Numbered from the stretch's first letter, positions 7,886-17,495 are shown. The stretch is DNA of 64,000 bases from Crocinitomicaceae bacterium (GCA_016708105.1 JADJGJ010000001.1:1922001-1986000), one strand, 5' to 3'. Numbers and translations: made by a program. The notes: generated by a model from the sequence alone, not told the origin.

Positions 7886-8665
7886 TCAAGTAGATTTAAT
7901 TTTTTCAGAAAAATTAGCGGAAAGGTATTTCAATAAGGTTAGGTTTTGTCCATCAAAAACCGCATAGCTGTTGTATTTGATCCAATCTCCGGTATTAATA
8001 TAGACTGATGATTCATTGATTTGAAATTCAATAGGCAAATGTCTATGGCCAAAAACGAAGTAGTCAAACTTTTCAGTTTCTGACATTTTTTTGCAGAACT
8101 GGATAAGCATTTCTTTTTCTTCACCATAAAAAACAGCATCAGCCTCACCGGTATATCTTCGACTTCGTCTGGAAAAAAAATTAGCCAAACCAATTCCAAA
8201 ATTGGGGTGAAACCGCGCAAAAAACCATTGACAAATTTTATTGCGGAACACTTTCTTAATAAATTTGTATCCATGGTCTCCGGGTCCTAAACCATCACCA
8301 TGACCGATGAAAAATTTTTTACCCGAAAATTCACGTACAACTTCTTTTCGATGTATTGTTACCCCCAGCTCTGCCGGTATGTAATCAAAAATCCACATGT
8401 CATGGTTTCCAATAAACCAATGAACCTGAATACCGCTATCAGTTAGTTCAGCTATTTTACCTTGCAAACGCACAAATCCTTTTGGCACTGCATGACGGTA
8501 TTCAAACCAAAAATCAAATACATCACCAAGCAAGAAAATTTCTTGGGCATCATGCTTTATTTCGTCCAGCCATGCAACAATTCTTTTTTCACGTATTGCG
8601 CTAGGTTCTCCGGGAGGTGCCCCTAAATGAAAATCAGATGCGAAATAAATTTTTTTGGACGACAT
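7886..8665 (-). CDS. lpxH: UDP-2,3-diacylglucosamine diphosphatase (LpxH-like)
   Basis: A 259-residue calcineurin-like metallophosphoesterase. Metal-binding motifs in order: DFHLG, GDVFDFWFEY, GNHDMW, GHGDG and GHRH. The DFW pattern and length fit LpxH, which hydrolyses UDP-2,3-diacylglucosamine to lipid X in lipid A synthesis at the inner membrane. lpxK sits at the head of the same gene run, consistent with this role. The ATG at 8665 is chosen over one 8 codons upstream because MSSKKIYFASDFHLG is the usual start. Confidence 0.85.
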   Translation of the reverse strand: MSSKKIYFASDFHLGAPPGEPSAIREKRIVAWLDEIKHDAQEIFLLGDVFDFWFEYRHAVPKGFVRLQGKIAELTDSGIQVHWFIGNHDMWIFDYIPAELGVTIHRKEVVREFSGKKFFIGHGDGLGPGDHGYKFIKKVFRNKICQWFFARFHPNFGIGLANFFSRRSRRYTGEADAVFYGEEKEMLIQFCKKMSETEKFDYFVFGHRHLPIEFQINESSVYINTGDWIKYNSYAVFDGQNLTLLKYLSANFSEKIKST

Positions 8666-8714
8666 GGATAAAAAATTACAGAAATACACTGCAAAAAATT
8701 ACAGATAATATTTC

Positions 8715-9848
8715 TTAATGTCCGAATATACGAGACAACTGGTTCTGAAGTTCTGCCCCACGCACATTGGTTGCAATTATTTTTCCCTCACGGTCAATCA
8801 ATACGGTGAAAGGAATACTTTGCACTTTGTAATCAATTGCAGCAGAACATTGCCATCCTTTGAGATCAGAAACATGGTTTGGCCAAATTAATCCATCCGT
8901 TTGAATAGCTGCTTTCCATTTTTCAGCATCAGCAGGTTTATCAAGTGAAACGCTGAAAACCTCAAATCCGTCAACATTATATTTTTTATACATTGCAACT
9001 ACATTTGGATTTTCTCTGCGACAAGGCCCACACCAAGATGCCCAGAAATCAATCAGAACTACTTTTCCTTTCAAATCAGAAAGACGCATGGTATCTCCAT
9101 TTACACCGGGCAAGGCAATGTCTTTGGCAAAATTTCCGGGTTCAAGAAAAAGTTTGGCACTTCTTTCCTCTTGAATTTTATTTACCTGGATTACGGTATT
9201 TTGCACAGTGGGTGAATTTGGAAAAGCGTTATACAGCAACTCCACTACCCCTTTGTACAAATCCCATTCTTTGTTTTGATCAATTGCACTAAGGGCAACA
9301 ATAAGTGCCGGAGATTTTGTATAAGTATTTATGAATGCATTCCGATATCCGTAGAATCTCTCAGCTTTTGGTTTGTATAACGAATCAACTTCTTTCTGTT
9401 TTGCCGGATACACCATGATAACCGATCTCAGCGAGTCTTCAAAATTTTTAAACTCATAGTACTGCTTCAAAAATTCATTTAAAACGACTGTATGCTGTGA
9501 ATTGATAACGCTAGTGAAATTTAGCACATTGCGAGTATCCGTATAAATTTTAATACTGTCTGCCCCAAATAAAATGATGTTATAGGTTTGGCCGTTATCA
9601 AATCGTAGAAAATAATAATCTTGAAATGGTATTGGGGTATCCATTGAAAACTTTCCAACAGAGTCGGTCAGTACGGTAATTAATGGATTTGAAACACCTC
9701 CTAAATTTTGATTAGCCAGCATAATGCGCTGATTTTTTCCGTTGACAATTTGCCCTTCAATATGAACATCACCCAAAGCAGGAAATGGAGCTTGAGTGTA
9801 ACCTGAAACCAGGAATAAAAAGAATAATGTGCCAAGTAAAAATCTCAT
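8715..9848 (-). CDS. Thioredoxin-like TlpA/DUF4369 protein
   Basis: 377 residues. A signal peptide (MRFLLGTLFFLFLVSGYTQ) leads into a DUF4369-like N-terminal beta domain, a helical middle, and a C-terminal TlpA-type thioredoxin domain with WASWCGPC (Cys273 and Cys276) and the cis-Pro segment VQSIPFTVLID. It probably reduces or exchanges disulfides in the periplasm. It is the second of two tandem paralogs; no lipobox is seen here, unlike its neighbour. The frame opens earlier (9866), but the ATG at 9848 gives the proper signal peptide. Confidence 0.85.
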   Translation of the reverse strand: MRFLLGTLFFLFLVSGYTQAPFPALGDVHIEGQIVNGKNQRIMLANQNLGGVSNPLITVLTDSVGKFSMDTPIPFQDYYFLRFDNGQTYNIILFGADSIKIYTDTRNVLNFTSVINSQHTVVLNEFLKQYYEFKNFEDSLRSVIMVYPAKQKEVDSLYKPKAERFYGYRNAFINTYTKSPALIVALSAIDQNKEWDLYKGVVELLYNAFPNSPTVQNTVIQVNKIQEERSAKLFLEPGNFAKDIALPGVNGDTMRLSDLKGKVVLIDFWASWCGPCRRENPNVVAMYKKYNVDGFEVFSVSLDKPADAEKWKAAIQTDGLIWPNHVSDLKGWQCSAAIDYKVQSIPFTVLIDREGKIIATNVRGAELQNQLSRIFGH

Positions 9849-9858
9849 GATATCAAGT

Positions 9859-11046
9859 TTAATCAAACAGTTCTTGCAATTTTTGTTCCAGTTGCGCTCC
9901 TCTCAAATTATTAGCGATAATGTTGCCATCACGATCTAGTAGGTAAGTAGTAGGAATTGCAGTAACACCGTATGTTGCCACCACTTCAGAAGTCCATCCT
10001 TTAAGATCAGAGACGTGATTAGGCCATGAAAGGTTGTCAGCCTCAATTGCCTTCATCCAGGCATCTTTACTCTCATCCAAGGATACACTATATACTGTAA
10101 ATCCTTTGTCTTTATACTTTTCATACATACGCACCACATTAGGATTTTCACCACGACAAGGCATACACCATGATGCCCAGAAATCAAGTAAAACTACTTT
10201 TCCACGCAATGAAGATAAGGCAATGGGCTTTCCGTTGTAATCATTCAATACTATTTCAGGTGCAGCACCACTCATTCCGTCTGTTGTTGAAATGGCTGAT
10301 TGGTTATATTGTGCAGTGATAGTTTGAATGTCTGTATCAATATATGCAGGATATTCAGAGTAAGGGTATTTTGCACGCATACCATTGGCTACCTGATGAA
10401 AATATTTAATGTCTGTAGAATCAAAATTTGCCAGTCCGCTTGTTGGTATCAGTTCACGCAAAAGCAACCAACTTACAGGCGATGCTGAGTCTTTTTCAAT
10501 ATACTCAATGGCATATTCTCTTTGTATAGTACTCATGCTGTCTAGCCTTGCCATTACGGGGTTAATTCTTGCTGTGTCACCCGGTGTCATAGCATTGATT
10601 TGTCCGATTAAATCCATTTCAATATCATAAAACTGCAAGAGAAATAGCATGTAATCTCTCAAATCAGATGAGTATTTTGAACCAGAAACAGAATAATTTT
10701 CACCAATACCGGGTAAACTTCCCTCAACTTTTACGTCATGATCAGATTCATCTAAAAAAAGTAAAACCGGAACATCTTCACCAATAAAAAGAATGTATTC
10801 ACGCAGTTCTTTCGTCTTTGTTTTCAGTTCAAAAGTTCCATCTTGAATATTACATGAGTCAATGAATTTTTCTTTTCCTCCTTCAAAAACCATCAGCCGC
10901 ACTTTTTGACCTTCACCTCCTTTTACTGTTCCTGAAATGGTATGAAATGCAGCTTCTTCTGACTCATTACTTTTATTGTTTCCACAAGCTGAAAACATAA
11001 AAATTGAAGTGACCAGAATAATTAATTGCTTGGATAAGTTCTTCAT
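9859..11046 (-). CDS. Lipoprotein TlpA/DUF4369 thioredoxin
   Basis: 395 residues. The lipobox FSAC has Cys21 as the lipidated residue. A DUF4369-type domain (about 35-120) and a helical linker precede a thioredoxin domain with WASWCMPC (Cys294, Cys297) and GVTAIPTTYLLD. The Met-Pro dipeptide between the cysteines differs from the Gly-Pro of the downstream paralog, which may shift redox potential. It is probably membrane-anchored while the paralog is soluble. Confidence 0.87.
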   Translation of the reverse strand: MKNLSKQLIILVTSIFMFSACGNNKSNESEEAAFHTISGTVKGGEGQKVRLMVFEGGKEKFIDSCNIQDGTFELKTKTKELREYILFIGEDVPVLLFLDESDHDVKVEGSLPGIGENYSVSGSKYSSDLRDYMLFLLQFYDIEMDLIGQINAMTPGDTARINPVMARLDSMSTIQREYAIEYIEKDSASPVSWLLLRELIPTSGLANFDSTDIKYFHQVANGMRAKYPYSEYPAYIDTDIQTITAQYNQSAISTTDGMSGAAPEIVLNDYNGKPIALSSLRGKVVLLDFWASWCMPCRGENPNVVRMYEKYKDKGFTVYSVSLDESKDAWMKAIEADNLSWPNHVSDLKGWTSEVVATYGVTAIPTTYLLDRDGNIIANNLRGAQLEQKLQELFD

Positions 11047-11078
11047 CAGTGTATGTAATTATTTTTTGTTTTTATTTT

Positions 11079-12536
11079 TCAAGACAACATCTCATTCAAC
11101 AATCTGCCTGCTGATTTAGGATCTGCTGTGCCCTTGCTTTTTTTCATTAGCTGCCCCATTAAAAAGCCCATCAATTTGGTTTCACCATTTTTGTATCGTT
11201 CAATCTCTACAGGATTTTCATTGATTACTTCAGCAATTAACACTCTTATTGCTCCTTCATCTGAATTTTGAATCCAATTATTTTTTTCAGCTATTGAGGC
11301 TGGAGTTTCACCAGTTGCTGTCATTTCAGGGAATACTTTCTGCGAAGCAAGAGTATGAGACAGTTTACCTGATTCAATCAATGAAATTAATTCAGCAATG
11401 TGCGAGGGTAGTATTTTAATTTCGCTAATGTGAAGTGCATTGGCATTTAAGTATGATTTAACCTCACCCATTACCCAATTGGCTGCCATTTTATAGTTGG
11501 ATGTATGTCGAATAATTTCTTCAAAAAACAGTGCAATTTCTTTTTGATCAGTTAGTACTCTGGCATCATAATCTGAGAGACCAAATTCAGTTGTATATTT
11601 TTTATAAAGTTCATTTGGCAAAGCCGGCATTTCAGAATGAATGCGTTGAATATGGTCTTTAGTGACCCTCACAGGTTGTAAATCAGGTTCAGGAAAATAC
11701 CGGTAGTCATTTGCAGCTTCTTTAGCACGCATAGATGCTGTAGTGCCTGTTGCTGCATTAAAATTTCTCGTTTCCTGAACAATTATTTCACCATTTTCTA
11801 TAGCGGTAATTTGTCTTTCAATTTCGTAATCAATTGCGCGCTGAACATTTCTAATAGAGTTCATATTTTTAACCTCAACCTTTACGCCATATGAAGTTGC
11901 ATCTTTCAACATCACAGAAATATTGGCATCGCACCGCAAACTTCCTTCTTCCATATTTCCATCACAAATATCCAGGTATCTAACCAGTTTTCTTACTTCA
12001 GTGACATAATTATAGGCTTCAGCAGATGATGTAATATCCGGATCAGAAACTATCTCAATTAGTGGTGTACCCGCACGGTTCAAATCTATCAGGGTATTGA
12101 ATGGATCTATGTCATGCAAACTTTTGCCTGCATCTTCTTCCATATGTATGCGGGTAAGACCAATTTTTTTTTCGTTACCTGATTCATCTTTTATTAATAC
12201 ATAACCGCCGGTGCAAATTGGGGTAGTATCTTGGGTGATTTGGTATCCTTTAGGAAGATCAGGATAAAAATAATTTTTACGTGCAAAATGTTGCCATTCG
12301 GTAATTGAACATTCACATGCAATTCCCATTCTGATGGCAAAATCAATTGTTTTTTTATTCATGCGTGGCAAGGTGCCCGGATGCCCAAGCGTGATTGCAC
12401 TTACATTGGTATTGGGTTGCGCACCGTATTCATTTCTATCATTGGAATACGCTTTTGATTTGGTGAGCAGCTGCGCGTGAATTTCAAGACCAATTACTGG
12501 TCGGTATTTATTTTTTATTTCTTCAGATAGTGCCAT
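11079..12536 (-). CDS. gatB: Asp/Glu-tRNA amidotransferase subunit B
   Basis: 485 residues, normal GatB length. Seen: the N-terminal RPVIGLEIHAQLLTKSKAY, LPKGYQITQ, LTRIHMEEDAGKS, the FRYFPEPDLQPV-like DYRYFPEPDL motif, and the C-terminal YqeY-like tail. With GatA and GatC it converts Glu-tRNA(Gln) and Asp-tRNA(Asn) to the amidated forms. gatA and gatC are not in this window, so it is separated from its partners. It overlaps the punA stop by one base (TAATG), indicating coupled translation. Confidence 0.96.
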   Translation of the reverse strand: MALSEEIKNKYRPVIGLEIHAQLLTKSKAYSNDRNEYGAQPNTNVSAITLGHPGTLPRMNKKTIDFAIRMGIACECSITEWQHFARKNYFYPDLPKGYQITQDTTPICTGGYVLIKDESGNEKKIGLTRIHMEEDAGKSLHDIDPFNTLIDLNRAGTPLIEIVSDPDITSSAEAYNYVTEVRKLVRYLDICDGNMEEGSLRCDANISVMLKDATSYGVKVEVKNMNSIRNVQRAIDYEIERQITAIENGEIIVQETRNFNAATGTTASMRAKEAANDYRYFPEPDLQPVRVTKDHIQRIHSEMPALPNELYKKYTTEFGLSDYDARVLTDQKEIALFFEEIIRHTSNYKMAANWVMGEVKSYLNANALHISEIKILPSHIAELISLIESGKLSHTLASQKVFPEMTATGETPASIAEKNNWIQNSDEGAIRVLIAEVINENPVEIERYKNGETKLMGFLMGQLMKKSKGTADPKSAGRLLNEMLS

Positions 12537-13348
12537 TAGATTCTTGAAATTAATTCTTTCATAATCAAGGTCATTTTGGGCTCTTGGGTGCTTGCAACTT
12601 CAATTACATCTTGTACGCTTACTTTTTTAATTTTTCCTTTAACCCCTAAATCAGTAACAATAGAGACTGCAAAAACCGGAATATCCATGTGTCTTGCAAC
12701 AATGACTTCAGGAACAGTTGACATGCCTACTGCATCTGCCCCAAGCACTCGCACGTAGTTGTATTCAGCCGGTGTTTCAAGCGTTGGCCCTGTCAAACCA
12801 AGGTACACACCTTCAGAAACTTCAATTTTGTTTTCATACGCAATTTTCTTTGCCATATCAATCATTTCACGATCATAGGCATCACTCATATCTGGGAAAC
12901 GCGGACCAAGTTCATCAAGATTTTTTCCAATTAACGGGTTTCCGGGGAATAAATTGATGTGATCATTTAGAATCATGATTTCACCAATTTTATAATCAGG
13001 ATTCACCCCACCTGATGCATTACTCAAGAAGAGGCGTTTTATTCCCAGCATTTTCATAACTCTGATTGGAAAAGTCACATCCTGAAGTGAGTAACCTTCG
13101 TAATAATGAAAACGACCTTGCATGGCAATCACTTTTTTGTTGCCCAGCAAACCAAAAATTAATTTACCTGAATGACTTTCAACTGTAGAAACCGGAAAGT
13201 TTGGAATATTTTTGTAGTCAATAGAATATTTCACATCAATTTCTTTGACAAGACCACCTAATCCTGTTCCCAAAACAATACCTACTTCTGGCGCAAAAGG
13301 CGCCATTTCATGAATATATTCAACTGTTTCAACTATTTTTTTCAGCAT
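12536..13348 (-). CDS. punA: Purine nucleoside phosphorylase
   Basis: A 270-residue trimeric-type (PNP-I) phosphorylase. Motifs: GIVLGTGLGGL near the start, MQGRFHYYEGY, the LSNASGGVNPDYKIG phosphate/base segment, TGPTLETPAEY and the GADAVGMSTVPEV signature. It splits guanosine and inosine with phosphate for purine salvage. The ATG at 13348 is chosen over a TTG six bases upstream; it overlaps the lpxK 3' end by 20 bp. Confidence 0.93.
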   Translation of the reverse strand: MLKKIVETVEYIHEMAPFAPEVGIVLGTGLGGLVKEIDVKYSIDYKNIPNFPVSTVESHSGKLIFGLLGNKKVIAMQGRFHYYEGYSLQDVTFPIRVMKMLGIKRLFLSNASGGVNPDYKIGEIMILNDHINLFPGNPLIGKNLDELGPRFPDMSDAYDREMIDMAKKIAYENKIEVSEGVYLGLTGPTLETPAEYNYVRVLGADAVGMSTVPEVIVARHMDIPVFAVSIVTDLGVKGKIKKVSVQDVIEVASTQEPKMTLIMKELISRI

Positions 13349-14375
13349 AATCAAGTATTAACTTTTTAAATTCTTCAGGTTTGTCCAACTCAACTTCAAT
13401 ATTCTGGTAATACCATGGGTAATCACTCAGCGTTTCTGTAAGTATTGGTGTTTTCAGCCTCATTGCATCCTTTTCAGTGGTCACAATCAAAGTTTGTGGC
13501 CCGGCAAATTTATCAAATAAATCGTGAATTTCGTTGATGTCACGTGTGTTAAACGAATGATGATCACGATATCTGCAATGATACAGAATTTCATTGTTTT
13601 CGCGCAGATGTTCAACCAAAGGCGCACCATCCGCAATTCCGGTAACTACGATCAATTGATATCCTGATAATCCAAACAACATTGAATCGTCTGTCAGAGA
13701 ACTCATGGAACCATATGTAACCGTTGAGAAAAAAACATGTTGGTGTGAACAGGGTTTCAATTTTGAAATGATGTTCTCTTTATTGGACAGATCAAGCGAT
13801 TTACATTTTGTAAATACAATGATATCTGCCCTTTTAAAGCCTGAACGACTTTCTCTCAAATTACCAACCGGCACAATCCAGTCTTGATAAAATGGTTTCT
13901 CAAGAGTTGTCAATAGAATCGATAATCCGGGCTGAATTGCACGATGTTGAAAGGCATCATCCAATAGAATCAGATTTGTGCTTGGTTTTTCACGACAAAT
14001 GTCCATTACTCCATGTACACGATTGGCTTCAACAGCGACAGTAATAGATGATCCGAATTTCATGTGATATTGCAAAGGCTCATCACCCAAGTTGTTTACC
14101 GTTGCTTTGTCATCTGCAATTCTGAATTGATATTCTTTTCTGCCAAAACCACGACTAAGGGTTGCAAGTTGATATTTGTCTTTTAATAAACGAATAAGAT
14201 ATTCTGTATGCGGTGTTTTACCGGTGCCGCCTAAACTTAAATTTCCAACCGAAATAATTGGCAAATTGAATTTAGATGATTTAAAAATGCCGTATTTATA
14301 AAACAGGTTTCTCAATCCTGTAATTGCCCAATACAAAAAAGCAAATGGAAAAAGTAATAACTTCAAAAATTGCAT
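13329..14375 (-). CDS. lpxK: Tetraacyldisaccharide 4'-kinase
   Basis: 348 residues. A hydrophobic N-terminal helix anchors it to the inner membrane. The P-loop is GGTGKT (residues 49-54) inside PIISVGNLSLGGTGKTP, with DDAFQHR and the late VTTEKDAMR motif, all typical of LpxK. It phosphorylates the lipid A disaccharide. The first in-frame ATG is at 14375; the open frame extends to a TTG at 14384 that lies within a -7-like box, so the ATG is preferred. First gene of a likely six-gene operon. Confidence 0.93.
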   Translation of the reverse strand: MQFLKLLLFPFAFLYWAITGLRNLFYKYGIFKSSKFNLPIISVGNLSLGGTGKTPHTEYLIRLLKDKYQLATLSRGFGRKEYQFRIADDKATVNNLGDEPLQYHMKFGSSITVAVEANRVHGVMDICREKPSTNLILLDDAFQHRAIQPGLSILLTTLEKPFYQDWIVPVGNLRESRSGFKRADIIVFTKCKSLDLSNKENIISKLKPCSHQHVFFSTVTYGSMSSLTDDSMLFGLSGYQLIVVTGIADGAPLVEHLRENNEILYHCRYRDHHSFNTRDINEIHDLFDKFAGPQTLIVTTEKDAMRLKTPILTETLSDYPWYYQNIEVELDKPEEFKKLILDYAEKNS

Positions 14376-14381
14376 GCCTTG

Positions 14382-14389
14382 CAAAGTTA
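14382..14389 (-). promoter_or_regulatory. -7-like box (TAACTTTG) touching lpxK start
   Basis: TAACTTTG on the minus strand ends six bases before the lpxK ATG. If used, transcription would start at or next to the start codon, giving a nearly leaderless message. No TTTG -33 element is seen, so the site is uncertain. Confidence 0.35.
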
Positions 14390-14563
14390 GCGTGCAGAAA
14401 TGATTATTTCATGTGAAAATCAAATAATATTCGGTAGGTATCAATTGATAAAGCAAATATCGAATTTATGACATCCACCAGATGATAGATGATTTTATTT
14501 GTAAGTTCACACCATGTTTGCTTTAAATTGAACCTGATGTAATGAGTAATTAAACTGTTATGT

Positions 14564-15516
14564 ATGTATGCGACACACTTTATACTAATTACACTGTTAA
14601 TAACAGTATTGCCTTGCTGTACTGAATCTTCAGACCATCGTGCTACAATTACGGATCAGGTCACTATAGTTGATAGTACAGGTCAAGATTCTATACAAAC
14701 TAATAGTGCAAAAACAGAGACATTGGCTTATACAGATTCAATTTACCCATATGGTGCATCCATTAATTCAACTTTTAAATACGGCTATAAGAATCACCTT
14801 GGTAAGCTGATAACTGAACCAATTTTTGATTTGGCTGGACCATTTTGTAACGGTTTTGCCCCGGTAGTGCAAGGTGATGTTCATGGCATCATTGATACAA
14901 CCGGTGAACTGATCTATATATTCCAAAAATACAAACACGCATTGTGGTATGATGAACTTGCGGGAGTGTATGAATTTTCTGGAGTTTCAGAGTGCATGTA
15001 TAAAATTCAAATCAATGATACTTCATTTGGTTACATCAATCAAAAACACCAATTAGTCACTCAAAATATTATTCAGAATTAGGAGAATTTTCAGACGGAA
15101 GGGCGAGTTATTATGATAATAAATCTCAGCTTTATGGATATATTAATAAGCAAGGAGATGAGGTTATAAAAGCGCAATATGAAAGAGGCAGATTGTTTTG
15201 TGAAAACCGAGCATCTGTTACGGTAGACGGAAAAATTGGATTCATTGATACATCAGGAGTTCTTGTGATTCCTGCCATTTATACTGCTACCGGATTTTTT
15301 TCTCAAGGACTTTGTCACGTCACTCAATCTGAAAATAACGATCAATATTATTATATTGACATCAATGGGCAAATTTCAATTCCGGGGTTTTACGAAGATG
15401 CAGATGCATTCAGAGGCGATACTGCGGTAGTATTTAAACGAGGTATATGTAGAGTAATTAATAAAAGTGGTAAAGAGATAAGAAAATTAAATTGGGACTA
15501 TTTTGGTGGATGTTAA
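14564..15516 (+). pseudogene. WG-repeat lipoprotein with frameshift
   Basis: The first frame (14564-15082) has a signal peptide with a cysteine after VLPC and a WG-type repeat (FKYGYKNHLGKLITEPIFDLAGPF). It ends at TAG 15080-15082. In the -1 frame the next repeat continues without gap (YSELGEFSDGRASYY, then GYINKQGDEVIKAQY, then GFIDTSGVLVIPAIY) to a stop at 15514-15516. The two frames overlap at 15019-15082, and the join must lie near the A4 run at 15063-15066. One lost base explains this. Whole protein would be about 317 residues. It could be a real pseudogene, phase variation or a sequencing error. Confidence 0.7.
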
Positions 15517-15634
15517 AATAGAGATGAATACTTTCAAATTGATTTTTGAATTTTATCAGGCATGAGTTTTTCAAAACCCAATCATCAAAATCACATTTTT
15601 TATATCATTGATTTACTGATATATAGTATTATTA

Positions 15635-15670
15635 AATTCCATATTTACAATTTTTTGCAATTTTGGAATT
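15635..15670. repeat. 36-bp palindromic repeat, copy 0
   Basis: Imperfect palindrome with outer arms AATTCCA-like and TGGAATT and inner arms TACAA/TTGCA around TTTT. It lies 80 bp downstream of the ATPase gene, apart from the other six copies. Same length (36 bp) as all other copies. Confidence 0.85.
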
Positions 15671-15750
15671 GAGAAATAAAGCAATTTTTGGAACCGAGAT
15701 TACAATTATTCAATTCATGAACTATTTCTAAAATTAATAGTGTTGCTTCA

Positions 15751-16920
15751 TTACAAATTCATGACCTCATAAAAAGGCAAAGCAACTAGATCATCATCAA
15801 AGGATTTTTCATCTTTGCCGCCGTAAAGCAGCATACCACCAGACTGTCTTAAGAATCGGTTAAACCAACGAACTCCACGCAAGTCTCCGCTGTTAATTCG
15901 TCTAGCCGATTTTATTTCAATTGGTACGAGTGAATCACCTCTATCTATTACAACATCAACTTCATTTCCAACACTGTCTCTGAAGAAAAAAACATCACCT
16001 GATTGCTCATGGTTCTTGCGGTTTTTCACAATTTCAGTTACAATAAAATTCTCAAATATTTCACCATAATGCCGAGACGAGGCCAAAGCAGAAGCAGATC
16101 TTATTCCAAGCAAATGACAAAGCACACCGGTATCATAAAAATACAGTTTAGGAGATTTAATAACGCGCTTGTTGAAATTGACATGATATGGGGGGAGTCG
16201 GTACACGATATAACTCATCTCTAATACACTAATCCAGGCATCAATTGTTTTTACATCCACTCCAATTTCATTCGCAATAGAAGACAGATTCAATAATTGA
16301 GAAGCTCTGCCTGCACATACTCTTAAAAAACGGTTAAAAGTAGACAAGCTTCCGATATTCCTAAGGAGCCTAAGATCTTTTTCAATATAGGTCTTAATGT
16401 AGTTGTCATTCCATCTAGCAGCGCTAGTTTTACCAGTTACAACAACAGGGTATCCACCTCTGAAAATAGCAGAAGTAACATCGTCATCGGCGGCGTCATT
16501 GATAGATAATTCAGACTGACTGAATGGCAATAATTCAATATACCCTACTCTACCTGCGAGAGATTGAGAAATACCTTCCTGCAGCAGAAAATTACTACTA
16601 CCCGTTAATATAAACTGTCCATTCTGACCCTGCTTATCCACCCATCCCTGCAAGTAATTAAAAAGTTCAGGTACGCGCTGAACTTCATCTAAAATAGTTC
16701 TGCCTTTACACGCTGATAAAAATTTGCGAGGTTGATCTCGTGCAAAACCAGCCATATCAGGATCTTCAAGATTGATATATTTTGTTTTTTTAAATAAATT
16801 CTTGCAAAAAGTAGTTTTACCAGACTGACGCGGTCCGGTGACACATAAAATTTTAAACTCGTTTGCAGTTTCAATTGCCTCAGCCTTGAGCGCACGAGTA
16901 TAGTTAAATTGCCTATTCAT
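15751..16920 (-). CDS. AAA ATPase with DUF4143 domain
   Basis: 389 residues. The N-terminal AAA domain has Walker A GPRQSGKT (29-36) and Walker B ILDEVQR with D78 and E79, followed by LTGSSNFLL (sensor 1) . The C-terminal DUF4143 domain carries a PD-(D/E)xK-like arrangement, GNEVDVVID then PIEIKSA (about residues 320-345). Family members are plentiful in Bacteroidota and usually of unknown role. It lies between copy 0 and copies 1-6 of a palindromic repeat, with copy 1 only 34 bp before its ATG, where an operator could sit. No clear -7 box is visible upstream. Confidence 0.88.
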   Translation of the reverse strand: MNRQFNYTRALKAEAIETANEFKILCVTGPRQSGKTTFCKNLFKKTKYINLEDPDMAGFARDQPRKFLSACKGRTILDEVQRVPELFNYLQGWVDKQGQNGQFILTGSSNFLLQEGISQSLAGRVGYIELLPFSQSELSINDAADDDVTSAIFRGGYPVVVTGKTSAARWNDNYIKTYIEKDLRLLRNIGSLSTFNRFLRVCAGRASQLLNLSSIANEIGVDVKTIDAWISVLEMSYIVYRLPPYHVNFNKRVIKSPKLYFYDTGVLCHLLGIRSASALASSRHYGEIFENFIVTEIVKNRKNHEQSGDVFFFRDSVGNEVDVVIDRGDSLVPIEIKSARRINSGDLRGVRWFNRFLRQSGGMLLYGGKDEKSFDDDLVALPFYEVMNL

Positions 16921-16953
16921 ATTCAGCTGTTATCCTGATAACTAACCCCGTCA

Positions 16954-16989
16954 AATTCCATATTTACAATTTTTTGCATTTTCGGAATT
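16954..16989. repeat. 36-bp palindromic repeat, copy 1
   Basis: Begins AATTCCATATTTACAA and ends TTCGGAATT (one change from the TTTGGAATT end). It lies 34 bp upstream of the ATPase start codon. Confidence 0.88.
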
Positions 16990-17080
16990 CAAGCATGATC
17001 TTCAAACATGAACGATTCAAAAAGTGAATTCATAAATTCATATTTATAGACTCCTGTATATCTGTTATTTATCATCTTAA

Positions 17081-17116
17081 AATTCCATATTTACAATTTT
17101 TTGTGATTTTGGAATT
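17081..17116. repeat. 36-bp palindromic repeat, copy 2
   Basis: Outer arms AATTCCA/TTGGAATT are intact; the inner right arm reads TTGTGA instead of TTGCA. Separated from copy 1 by 91 bp. Confidence 0.88.
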
Positions 17117-17219
17117 CAAGATATAAGCTCAAATATACGATATATTAATTGCAAAAAAAATAGACTCTTAAATTATAACATTTTTTATTTATCTGTTTTT
17201 CTGAAACATAACCTACTTC

Positions 17220-17255
17220 AATTCCATATTTGCAATTTTTTACATTTTTGGAATT
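17220..17255. repeat. 36-bp palindromic repeat, copy 3
   Basis: Outer arms AATTCCA/TGGAATT intact; inner arms TGCAA and TTACA. Separated from copy 2 by 103 bp. Confidence 0.88.
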
Positions 17256-17358
17256 TGACTAAAATCGTCTCAGTTTGGAGTTTGTTAAATTGTAAAAATT
17301 ATGAATTGCTAACTTCAAATATTTATACAGTTTGAATGATTGATAATTGAACTTATTT

Positions 17359-17394
17359 AATTCCACATTTGCAATTTTTTGCATTTTTGGTATT
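17359..17394. repeat. 36-bp palindromic repeat, copy 4
   Basis: Has both inner arms perfect (TGCAA TTTT TTGCA); the right outer arm has one change (TGGTATT). Separated from copy 3 by 103 bp. Confidence 0.88.
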
Positions 17395-17495
17395 CATATT
17401 TTACGATCAACTTTCCAATAATTTATTCCAATAAAATTTTAACTAATCATTTTTATAATTTTATTTATCTGTATTTCTGATGTTTAACATATATA

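Noticed and set aside
7939..8274. 111-codon frame within lpxH
   Set aside because: Another frame of the same strand inside a gene with clear metallophosphoesterase motifs.
15019..15082. Programmed -1 frameshift in the WG-repeat gene
   Set aside because: No X-XXY-YYZ slippery site is in the zero frame; the overlap is better explained by loss of one base.
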